Part shown: positions 1 through 5,089 of the stretch, piece by piece | How positions within the stretch are numbered: position 1 is the stretch's first letter | How the letters are laid out: each line of letters starts with the position of its first letter | From: MGOM01 sp035455265 | GTDB taxonomy: Bacteria; Chloroflexota; Anaerolineae; Anaerolineales; E44-bin32 | Assembly: GCA_035455265.1 (NCBI GenBank) | Contig: DATIFK010000082.1 | Location: forward strand, 1 to 8,677 | Reading direction: 5' to 3' | Length of the DNA: 8,677 nucleotides | Notes under the pieces: generated by a model | What the model was told of the DNA's origin: nothing | The model's input: only the letters and a program-made list of their open reading frames with translations | Database searches by the model: none | Position numbers and translations under genes: made by a program

Positions 1-119
1 GTGTAGCGGGCGCCGCGGCCGGCGCAGTGCTGGCGCAGTCGGCGCTGCGGATCCGTCGTCCATCCGGTATAGAAGGTGCCGTCACTGCACTCGAGGATGT
101 AGCAGTAGTAGTCGGGCAC
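1..119 (-). CDS. GIY-YIG nuclease-domain protein, N-terminal part (cut by window edge)
   Basis: Reading the minus strand from a GTG at 119 gives 39 full codons with no stop. The residues look like a small stand-alone GIY-YIG protein of the UPF0213/YhbQ type: YYCYILEC, then FYTGWTTD, then RRLRQH and AGRGARYT. In this family the first Tyr-rich strand (YxYIL) and the YTG strand form the GIY-YIG pair, and the following Arg belongs to the active site; here these are Y7-I8-L9, Y17-T18-G19 and R27/R28. Proteins of this type are usually about 80-100 residues, so more than half lies outside the window. The GTG is chosen because it directly precedes the conserved block and a TATAAT lies 6 nt upstream; there is no Shine-Dalgarno sequence. 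The biological role of these single-domain proteins is not well defined; a DNA repair or processing nuclease is a family-level inference. Confidence 0.8.
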   Translation of the reverse strand, partial: MPDYYCYILECSDGTFYTGWTTDPQRRLRQHCAGRGARY

Positions 120-125
120 GGCGCG

Positions 126-131
126 ATTATA
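126..131 (-). promoter_or_regulatory. -10 element TATAAT for the GIY-YIG gene
   Basis: The minus strand reads TATAAT at 131-126, a perfect -10 consensus. Only 6 nt separate it from the GTG at 119, so a start about 7 nt downstream of the hexamer would fall on or next to the start codon and give a leaderless mRNA. No convincing -35 is visible, because the upstream side runs directly into the C/G-rich repeat that begins near 147. Confidence 0.55.
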
Positions 132-146
132 CGTCGGGGCGTGACG

Positions 147-390
147 CCCTTTCCCCTAGTGGCGGAGGGAGGGGGAATGTCCCTCGGTTCCCCTTGGCAC
201 CCGCGGGGATATCCGAAGGGAGCCGAGGGGGCAGTCCCCTATGCCCCTTCGCCCTGTGAGCCCCGGATGTAGAACTCGTTCTCCTTTGAGAGCATCCAAG
301 TCTCTCGTTCCTGGGGGCAGGGGGCGGGGGAATGAGTTTCCCCCTCCCCCTTTGCCCCCAAACCCCCAACCCTTTCCCCTACTAAGCGGC
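147..390. repeat. C/G-rich compound palindromic repeat region
   Basis: The gap between the GIY-YIG gene and the SAHH-like gene (120-544) has no credible coding sequence. It is dominated by purine-rich and pyrimidine-rich blocks. Visible structures: an 11/12 inverted repeat at 181-192 (CCCTCGGTTCCC) and 218-229 (GGGAGCCGAGGG), and a long near-palindrome pairing 313-332 with 337-359 (G5CAG5CG5AA against T3C5TC5T3GC5, a small bulge and one mismatch). The 12-mer CCCTTTCCCCTA occurs in direct orientation at 147-158 and 370-381. The stretch AACCCCCAACCCTTTCCCCT at 361-380 resembles the left end of the element at 6187-6385, so the two probably belong to one family. I see nothing specific in 391-544 beyond short GCTGA-type repeats at 522-537. 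Confidence 0.6.
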
Positions 391-544
391 GGGCTGATGG
401 GGACTTGCGTGCGGGGGAGGCAACCGCCGCGCGAGTGCCGAGGCGATATCCCGCGGCCGTGCTGACGTGGGCGCCACCGTCCCAGATTGCAGGATCGACC
501 GATGGACTCGCATGGGCACCCGATGGCTGAGAGCTGAATAGCTG

Positions 545-1636
545 CTAGCGTCCCGCCAGTCCGAGGTCCTCGCCGATGCCGCTTAGATCCTCGTTGGGCC
601 AGGCGCGTCGCCAAGTCTCCACCACCCAGGCGTCCATCCCAGGCGGGAGTCGGTGAATTCCGAGGGGGAAGGCCGACGGGTTGGCCAACAGGGTCTCCAT
701 GGCCAAGAGGTGTGCCGCCAGGGGAGCCTCCACGTAGCGGTTCTCGGTAGGACGCGGCAGATGGAAGTTGAGGGGCACCTCCCGCCCGCCGAGGATCTCC
801 TCATCTTCGAAGGCCGGGCCGAACTCGTCCTCGGCGCCGAGGTTGACCAGCACCGGACGGCTGCGGCGCAGCCACGTGGGTGAGACCTCGCGGCTGAGGA
901 TGCCGGGCCGGCCGGTGACGGCAATGACCACCTCGGCGGCTTCCAGCCTGGAGCGGAGATCGTCTGAAGCCTTGCCGTCGGCGGCAGGGAAGCCATCCGC
1001 CTGGGCGCGGCCGCGTGCGGCCGGATCGATGTCGATAACCGTCACCTGCGCCCCGGCCGATCGGGTGCGATGCGCCACGCCGCGTCCGATCTTGCCGTAG
1101 CCGAAGATCACCAGGCGCTTCCCCGCCAAAGGATCCTCGGGGCGCAGGTGACGCCAGGCGCGCAAGAAGCCGTCGCCGGTGCCGAAGAAGCCCTCGATCA
1201 ATTTCGATCGGGTATCGTCGGCGCTGATGACCGGGCACGGAATGCGGGCGTAGTGCAGGATGCCTGTGCGCGTGACCTCGGCGGCGCCCTTCGGGGTGCG
1301 GGCGCGGCCGAGCACCGCGGCGACGTCGAGGAACCATTCGCCGTCGTGCACGGCCTGCTCCACCGGAAGGACGGGCAGTCCGTGGTACTCGAGGCGCTCG
1401 CGGACGTGTACCGTGGCCGGGCCGGGGTGCGCGTCGGCCAGCACCAGATGCGCACCGCCGCGCACCAGGGCTTCGACCAGGGCAATCGAATTCCAAACGA
1501 AGAGGTGGCCGAAGACGATCGGGGCGCCCTCGAAGGGCCGGGTTCGGGCATAGCGGTTGATGAGCGTTTGCAGGATCGGCAGGTCGTGCTTTTCGGCGAT
1601 GTAGGCCGGTTCTTCGAAGAGGTCGGCGAATCCCAT
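545..1636 (-). CDS. S-adenosylhomocysteine hydrolase-like NAD-binding protein, catalytically divergent
   Basis: A 363-residue cytoplasmic protein with the layout of S-adenosylhomocysteine hydrolase (SAHH) but shorter than its usual 400-470 residues. Residues 38-68 match the SAHH GCLHM...IETLxxLGA block, 118-127 the EETTTGV block (T122, T124, G125 kept), and 133-152 the PxxNVNDxxTKSKFDN block (here PVISADDTRSKLIEGFFG). Residues 174-270 form the Rossmann domain with GYGKIGRG (G179, G181, G184) and an acidic residue at the end of strand 2 (D202), indicating NAD(H). The Asn-Ile-Gly-His of true SAHH is NLGAED here, so the His is A268; the K-x-x-x-D-N catalytic set after the T block is also not preserved. 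The fold and NAD binding look intact but SAHH activity is unlikely. The ATG at 1636 is 11 nt below the TyrA-like stop; no clear Shine-Dalgarno is seen, so translational coupling is likely. The open frame continues upstream to 2140, but only as an alternate frame inside the TyrA-like gene. Confidence 0.8.
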   Translation of the reverse strand: MGFADLFEEPAYIAEKHDLPILQTLINRYARTRPFEGAPIVFGHLFVWNSIALVEALVRGGAHLVLADAHPGPATVHVRERLEYHGLPVLPVEQAVHDGEWFLDVAAVLGRARTPKGAAEVTRTGILHYARIPCPVISADDTRSKLIEGFFGTGDGFLRAWRHLRPEDPLAGKRLVIFGYGKIGRGVAHRTRSAGAQVTVIDIDPAARGRAQADGFPAADGKASDDLRSRLEAAEVVIAVTGRPGILSREVSPTWLRRSRPVLVNLGAEDEFGPAFEDEEILGGREVPLNFHLPRPTENRYVEAPLAAHLLAMETLLANPSAFPLGIHRLPPGMDAWVVETWRRAWPNEDLSGIGEDLGLAGR

Positions 1637-1647
1637 GGGGGACGGAT

Positions 1648-2622
1648 TCAGCGCTCGCGGCGCGGCGGGCGGAAGCCCAACAGCTGCGCCAGCCGGCTGC
1701 CGGAACTCATCGGAGGCAGCGGAGGAGCCGCCTGGACCCTCGGGCCGGCCGTCCGCGCCGATTTCCAGGCGAGGTAGGCTGAGGCGGCATCTTCCAGAGG
1801 CTGGCGGATCCCGTCCGAGTCGGCCTGGGCCACCAGGGTCCGCAGGTCGCCCAGTTCGGCCAGCAAGGCGTCGATCCAGCGCAGGATGTGGGTGCGATTG
1901 GCGACCAGATCCTCGGCCAGATCGGGCGCCGGCCGCAGCGCCGCCAGCCGGGTCAGGGCATCGAAGGTGCGCGCGGCGAACAAACCCTGATCGCGCCACG
2001 CCGGATTGGCGGCCAGACTGCGCAGGTAGGCCACGGCCAATACGACGGGCAGCCCTTCGGAGGCGGCTATGGCGGCATCGAACTCGGCGGCCTCGAGGAA
2101 GAACGGACGGGCACCGAGGATTGTCGCCAGGTCGTTGCACACGTCGACGACTGCGGGCGGCGTGCCCGGCGCCAAGATCAGCGCCAGCAGCCCGCCCTGA
2201 AACAGGTCGGCGCTGGCCGGCGGCGTGCCGGGCTGGAAGACTCGCTCGGGCCCGAGGATCGGGACGGCGCCGACGAAGGCCGCGCCGGGGCGCAGGTGCT
2301 GCCGCACAACTTCCAGCGCCGGCTGCTTGAGGGGGGTCATGTCGATGAGAATCGAATCGGACTTGATATCGGCGGCGATGAGGTCCAACCCCGGGCCGAG
2401 GGTGGCGAGGGGGAGACTGTAGAAGACGAGGTCGGCGGAGCCGGCTTCGCGACGCGGATCGGAGGTCAGGCGGTCGACGGCGCCGGCCTTGTGAGCGGCC
2501 CGGGCCACCTCCAGGCTGGGATCGTAGCCGGTGCGTCGGAAGTCGCCGCCCGAACGGGCCAGGGCCAGGCCGACCGAGGCGCCGGTTTCGCCCAATCCCA
2601 GAAGAAGAATGTCAGCTCCCAT
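1648..2622 (-). CDS. TyrA-like (prephenate dehydrogenase fold) NAD-binding protein lacking the family's histidines
   Basis: A 324-residue protein. Residues 5-34 are a dinucleotide-binding start, LLLGLGETGASVG (G9, G11, G14, S16, G18), with D34 ending strand 2 (TGYDPS), favouring NAD+. DMTPLK at 94-99 matches the D-V-x-S-V-K turn of prephenate/arogenate dehydrogenases, and FVGAVPILG at 116-124 sits where the family has FVGxHPMxG. The catalytic His is V120 here. The helical C-terminal domain contains FDAAIAASEGLPVV (181-194), where the family usually has SHLPH; those His residues are absent too. The fold is therefore TyrA-like, but tyrosine biosynthesis is doubtful. Start: the ATG at 2622 follows GGAGGT (2627-2632, spacing 4); an upstream in-frame ATG at 2655 would bypass that site and add 11 unconserved residues. 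The gene lies 93 nt below the M50 protease and 11 nt above the SAHH-like gene. A 6-phosphogluconate/3-hydroxyacid dehydrogenase-like enzyme is an alternative, but the DMTPLK and FVG blocks favour TyrA. Confidence 0.8.
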   Translation of the reverse strand: MGADILLLGLGETGASVGLALARSGGDFRRTGYDPSLEVARAAHKAGAVDRLTSDPRREAGSADLVFYSLPLATLGPGLDLIAADIKSDSILIDMTPLKQPALEVVRQHLRPGAAFVGAVPILGPERVFQPGTPPASADLFQGGLLALILAPGTPPAVVDVCNDLATILGARPFFLEAAEFDAAIAASEGLPVVLAVAYLRSLAANPAWRDQGLFAARTFDALTRLAALRPAPDLAEDLVANRTHILRWIDALLAELGDLRTLVAQADSDGIRQPLEDAASAYLAWKSARTAGPRVQAAPPLPPMSSGSRLAQLLGFRPPRRER

Positions 2623-2626
2623 GGCG

Positions 2627-2632
2627 ACCTCC
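2627..2632 (-). promoter_or_regulatory. Ribosome binding site deciding the TyrA-like start
   Basis: The minus strand reads GGAGGT followed by CGCC and then ATG at 2622. This near-perfect Shine-Dalgarno at 4 nt spacing argues for the internal ATG over the longer open-frame start at 2655. Confidence 0.75.
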
Positions 2633-2715
2633 GGACAGGCGGCCCCCGAGGGCAACGCAGCCCCTACACAACGAGGGGAGGACCCGAGCGGACTGCGCTC
2701 CCCGCAACGCGAGCG

Positions 2716-3363
2716 TCACGAGATGAGAATGCGGGCGACCACGTTGGCCGGCACGCCTACCAGCCACTGGAGCACGTTGAAACCGACCAGCGGGCCGAGA
2801 AAGACCACGGCCAGTAGAATCAGAGGGCCATACGGCCTGAGTCGCGCGAGGAACTCCTGGCCCGGCGGAGGCAAGAAGTAGCCGAAGACTTTCTCTCCAT
2901 CCAGAGGCGCCAGCGGGATCAGGTTGAAGAAGAACAGGATCAGGTTGATGAAGATGAAGTCCCCAAGAAACTGGCCCGGCGTCGGCAACCAGGACGGCCC
3001 GATCCCGCGAGTGACCAACGACGCCAGACCCATTTGGATGGGGATCGCTGCCACGATCGCCATGAGGAGGTTCGAGAAGGGTCCCGCGGCGGAAACCAAC
3101 ATCACGCCGGCGGGCGAACGACGCTGCAATATGTAGGGGTCTATAGGCACCGGTCGGGCCCAACCGAAACCGTAGACGAGCAGCAGCAGGGAGCCGATCG
3201 GGTCGAGGTGCGCCAGGGGGTTGAGCGTCAGGCGGCCGTTGGCGCGTGGCGTGTCATCGCCGAGGGCTGTAGCCGACCAGGCGTGCGAGAACTCATGGAC
3301 GGTGAAGGCGATGATCAGCGTGACGGCGCGCGTGATCAGCGTCGCAGGCGAGAGTCCCAACAT
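2716..3363 (-). CDS. M50/site-2-type membrane metalloprotease
   Basis: A 215-residue polytopic membrane protein of the compact site-2 protease family (the short type without a PDZ domain). The zinc-binding HEFSH is at residues 23-27 inside the first membrane segment (about 9-30), and the second active-site motif NLIPLAPLDG is at 147-156, supplying D155 as the third ligand. The conserved loop AAGPFSNLL is at 93-100. Further hydrophobic segments lie at about 56-68, 86-112, 132-152 and 178-203. Length and motif order are normal, so the enzyme should be active against membrane-embedded substrates; the substrate is unknown. The ATG at 3363 has no Shine-Dalgarno but lies 9 nt below a TATAAT, suggesting a leaderless transcript. 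It heads the minus-strand run leading into the TyrA-like gene 93 nt downstream, with two weak stem-loops in that gap (2661-2678 and 2686-2700). Confidence 0.92.
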   Translation of the reverse strand: MLGLSPATLITRAVTLIIAFTVHEFSHAWSATALGDDTPRANGRLTLNPLAHLDPIGSLLLLVYGFGWARPVPIDPYILQRRSPAGVMLVSAAGPFSNLLMAIVAAIPIQMGLASLVTRGIGPSWLPTPGQFLGDFIFINLILFFFNLIPLAPLDGEKVFGYFLPPPGQEFLARLRPYGPLILLAVVFLGPLVGFNVLQWLVGVPANVVARILIS

Positions 3364-3372
3364 GGAGGCCGC

Positions 3373-3378
3373 ATTATA
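3373..3378 (-). promoter_or_regulatory. -10 element TATAAT for the M50 protease gene
   Basis: The minus strand reads TATAAT, 9 nt before the ATG at 3363. ATGACA (minus strand, 3397-3392) resembles a -35 but its 13-nt spacing is too short for a standard sigma-70 promoter. The position predicts a leader of only a few nucleotides. Confidence 0.5.
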
Positions 3379-3438
3379 GCATCCAGGAGGTTGTCATCCG
3401 AGCGGATGACCCCGACCCGGATGATCTCCTCCTGGATG

Positions 3439-3444
3439 TATAAT
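3439..3444 (+). promoter_or_regulatory. -10 element TATAAT for the DUF951-glycosyltransferase unit
   Basis: Plus-strand TATAAT, with the start codon at 3481. A start of transcription near 3451 would leave a leader of about 30 nt containing the GGGAG ribosome site at 3471-3475. No good TTGACA-like -35 is seen at 16-18 nt, consistent with activator dependence or a degenerate -35. Confidence 0.5.
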
Positions 3445-3480
3445 GCGCGCGCCCGAACGAACGCCAGCGCGGGAGCGCGC

Positions 3481-3681
3481 ATGCTGACCGACTTGCAGAT
3501 GGAAGACGTGCTCCGGCTGCGCAAACCGCATCCCTGCGGCAGCACCGATTGGGTTGTGGTCCGCCTCGGCGCCGACATCGGCCTGAAGTGCCTGGGCTGT
3601 GGTCGGCGCATTCTCCTCTCTCGCCGCGACGTGGCGCGGCGCATGAAATCCTACGTGCGCAAACAAGACCCCCATGGCTGA
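3481..3681 (+). CDS. DUF951 family small cysteine-containing protein
   Basis: A 66-residue protein with the DUF951 signature: VLRLRKPHPCGS at 10-21, ADIGLKCLGCGR at 31-42, then the basic tail SRRDVARRMKSYVRKQ. Three cysteines (C19, C37, C40) and the CxxC suggest a small metal-binding or nucleic-acid-associated fold; the family has no established function. The ATG at 3481 is supported by GGGAG at 3471-3475 (spacing 5); the internal Met7 has no such site. The open frame extends upstream to 3034, but that part lies through the promoter and antisense to the M50 gene. The last 8 nt overlap the start of the glycosyltransferase (ATG at 3674), so the two are co-transcribed and probably translationally coupled. 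Confidence 0.9.
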   Translation: MLTDLQMEDVLRLRKPHPCGSTDWVVVRLGADIGLKCLGCGRRILLSRRDVARRMKSYVRKQDPHG

Positions 3682-4843
3682 CCGCAACCGAATCCTGCTG
3701 CTCTTCTCCGACACGGGCGGAGGCCACCGCTCGGCGGCCGAGGCGATCACCGAGGCCGTCGAGATCGAATACCCCGGCCGCTTCGAAACCCGGATGCTGG
3801 ACGTCTTCAAGAGCTACGCCCCGGTCCCGCTGAATCAGAGCGCCGCCCTGTGGCCCGAGATGGTGCGGCGGCCGCACACCTGGGGCCTGGCGTACCGGCT
3901 GTCCAACGGCCGGCAGCGTGGACGCGTGCTGACGGCCGTCTTCTGGCCGTACGTGCGGCGCGCGGCGCAGCGGCTGGTCGCCGAAGTGCCGGCCGACGCC
4001 ATCGTGTCCGTGCACCCGCTGTTCATCGCGCCCGTCCTCAAAGCCCTCGGACCGCGGCGACCGCCGTTCGTCACCGTGGTCACCGACATTGTGTCGACCC
4101 ACGCGCTGTGGTACCACCACCAGGCCGATGTGTGCTGCGTCCCCACGCAGGCTGCCTTCGACCGCGCCCTGGCCAACGGCCTGCGGCCGGACCAGGTGCG
4201 GCTGGTCGGCCTGCCGGTGGCCGACCGCTTCTGCCAGCCGCCCGGTGACCGGGAGCGGCTGCTGCATCAGCTGGACTGGCCGCTCGACCGGCCGACGGTG
4301 CTGGTCGTCGGCGGTGGCGAGGGCATGGGACCGTTGTATGAGACGGCGCGGGCGGTGGCCCGCGGCGGAGGCGAATTCGCCCTGGCCGTCGTGGCCGGCC
4401 GCAACGACGCCCTGCGCGCCCGTCTGGAAGCGGCGACCTGGGACGTCCCGACGAAGATCTATGGCTTCGAGCGGCGCATGCCGGACATGATGCGCGCGGC
4501 GACCCTGTTGGTCACCAAGGCCGGACCAGGGACGATCACCGAAGCGATGAACGCCGGCTTGCCGATGGTCCTGTACAGCTACGTGCCAGGACAGGAAGAG
4601 GGGAACGCCGCCTACGTGGTCCAGACCGGGGCGGGCGTATGGGCTCCGGGGCCGGAGGCGACGGCTGCGGCGGTGCGCCGTTGGATGGGACAGCCGCGGG
4701 AGATCGAACGCGCCTCGCGCGCGGCGCGCGCCGCGGCGCGGCCCGAAGCGGCGCGTGAAATCGCCCGCCTGATCGCCGATCTTCTGGAGAGACGACTCGA
4801 GGCGCCGGCGCGCATGGCCGCGCCCGCGAGCCCGATCGCCTAG
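3674..4843 (+). CDS. MGDG-synthase-like/GT28 family glycosyltransferase
   Basis: A 389-residue GT-B glycosyltransferase related to bacterial processive diacylglycerol glucosyltransferases, plant MGDG synthase and MurG. The N-terminal acceptor domain begins RILLLFSDTGGGHRSAA (6-22), with the glycine loop and the HR pair typical of the MGDG synthase domain, and runs to about residue 185 (VVTDIVSTHALWYHH at 135-149). The C-terminal donor domain runs from about 205 to 375: VLVVGGGEGMGP (209-220), KIYGFERRMPDMM (261-273), and the nucleotide-sugar site TKAGPGTITEAMNAGLP (281-297) with GQEEGN (306-311). The expected role is transfer of a sugar to diacylglycerol, making membrane glycolipids at the inner leaflet; the exact sugar cannot be read. 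The C-terminal 20 residues are Ala/Pro-rich and unconserved. It overlaps the DUF951 gene by 8 nt, and its TAG shares the CTAG at 4840-4843 with the stop of the opposing pilin gene. Confidence 0.9.
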   Translation: MADRNRILLLFSDTGGGHRSAAEAITEAVEIEYPGRFETRMLDVFKSYAPVPLNQSAALWPEMVRRPHTWGLAYRLSNGRQRGRVLTAVFWPYVRRAAQRLVAEVPADAIVSVHPLFIAPVLKALGPRRPPFVTVVTDIVSTHALWYHHQADVCCVPTQAAFDRALANGLRPDQVRLVGLPVADRFCQPPGDRERLLHQLDWPLDRPTVLVVGGGEGMGPLYETARAVARGGGEFALAVVAGRNDALRARLEAATWDVPTKIYGFERRMPDMMRAATLLVTKAGPGTITEAMNAGLPMVLYSYVPGQEEGNAAYVVQTGAGVWAPGPEATAAAVRRWMGQPREIERASRAARAAARPEAAREIARLIADLLERRLEAPARMAAPASPIA

Positions 4844-4983
4844 AAGTTGGCGATCACTGTGCTGAACATGTTCCCAACGCCGGCGCCGAAAAGGGTCAGC
4901 ATCAGGATGACGGCCAGGCCCACCAGCAGGATGATGAACGCGTACTCGACCAGGCCCTGGCCCCTCGCGCCACTACCTTCCAT
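4840..4983 (-). CDS. Flp-type (type IVb) short pilin
   Basis: A 47-residue open frame on the minus strand, starting at the ATG at 4983. Residues 1-8 (MEGSGARG) are a short leader. From residue 9 the sequence is QGLVEYAFIILL, so prepilin peptidase cleavage after G8 would place E13 at +5 and Y14 at +6 of the mature protein, as in Flp pilins. Residues 15-34 are one hydrophobic helix, followed by a short tail ending in NMFSTVIANF. Such subunits assemble through a Tad-type machinery for adhesion, but no tad/cpa genes are in the window, so this copy is an orphan here. GAGGG, five nucleotides upstream of the ATG, is a plausible ribosome site. The stop codon overlaps the stop of the glycosyltransferase on the other strand. 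The gene is small and easily missed by automatic calling. Confidence 0.85.
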   Translation of the reverse strand: MEGSGARGQGLVEYAFIILLVGLAVILMLTLFGAGVGNMFSTVIANF

Positions 4984-4993
4984 AAGAACCCTC

Positions 4994-5008
4994 GGCCGAT
5001 AATCGGCC
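4994..5008 (-). promoter_or_regulatory. Leader palindrome upstream of the pilin
   Basis: GGCCGAT-A-ATCGGCC is a perfect 7-bp inverted repeat around one central base. It lies between the predicted promoter (5026-5053) and the ribosome site (GAGGG, about 4989-4993) of the pilin gene, in the expected untranslated leader. It may be an operator; the one-base loop is too tight for a full stem in RNA, though a shorter stem could form. Confidence 0.45.
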
Positions 5009-5025
5009 AGAATGAATCTGGCTCA

Positions 5026-5053
5026 AGTATAGGGCAGCTGTGCCAGGTGGCAA
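5026..5053 (-). promoter_or_regulatory. Predicted sigma-70-type promoter of the pilin gene
   Basis: The minus strand reads TTGCCA (5053-5048, five of six matches to TTGACA), a 16-nt spacer, then TATACT (5031-5026, five of six matches to TATAAT). The transcript would start near 5019, giving a leader of about 35 nt. Confidence 0.55.
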
Positions 5054-5089
5054 TAGCACGGACGGTTCAGCCTTGGCAAGGGAGGCGTC

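Larger units (their letters stand above)
3371..3446. promoter_or_regulatory. Nested inverted-repeat divergent promoter/operator
   Basis: The 117-bp gap between the divergent M50 and DUF951 genes holds two concentric palindromes. The outer arms are 3371-3390 (GCATTATAGCATCCAGGAGG) and 3428-3446 (CCTCCTGGATGTATAATGC), complementary apart from one extra base in the left arm. The inner palindrome GTCATCCG-AG-CGGATGAC at 3393-3410 is perfect. Each outer arm contains a TATAAT: minus strand at 3378-3373 (M50 side) and plus strand at 3439-3444 (DUF951 side). CATCC starts at 3380 and 3395, and GGATG at 3404, 3419 and 3434, a 15-bp step on each side. This looks like shared control of both transcription units by a dimeric regulator, but the symmetry could also form a hairpin or be a small repeat that donated both promoters. 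Confidence 0.65.

Noticed and set aside
156..614. 152-residue minus-strand open frame across the left repeat
   Set aside because: It runs through palindromic C/G-rich repeat sequence and into the SAHH-like gene in another frame; the translation is low-complexity Gly/Arg/Pro.
1637..2140. Upstream extension of the SAHH-like frame (adds 168 residues)
   Set aside because: It lies in a different frame inside the TyrA-like gene, is Arg/Gly/Ala-rich without motifs, and the SAHH similarity begins after the ATG at 1636.
2661..2703. Small stem-loops between the M50 and TyrA-like genes as a terminator
   Set aside because: The stems are only 5-6 bp and have no T-run on the minus strand; at most they are weak attenuation or repeat remnants.
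3034..3480. Upstream extension of the DUF951 frame
   Set aside because: It is antisense to the M50 gene and crosses the divergent promoter; the conserved DUF951 block starts just after 3481, which has its own ribosome site.
3374..4267. Long minus-strand open frame opposite the glycosyltransferase and DUF951 genes
   Set aside because: It is antisense to two clearly recognisable genes, and its translation is His/Arg/Gly-rich with no family resemblance; it is a GC-driven shadow frame.
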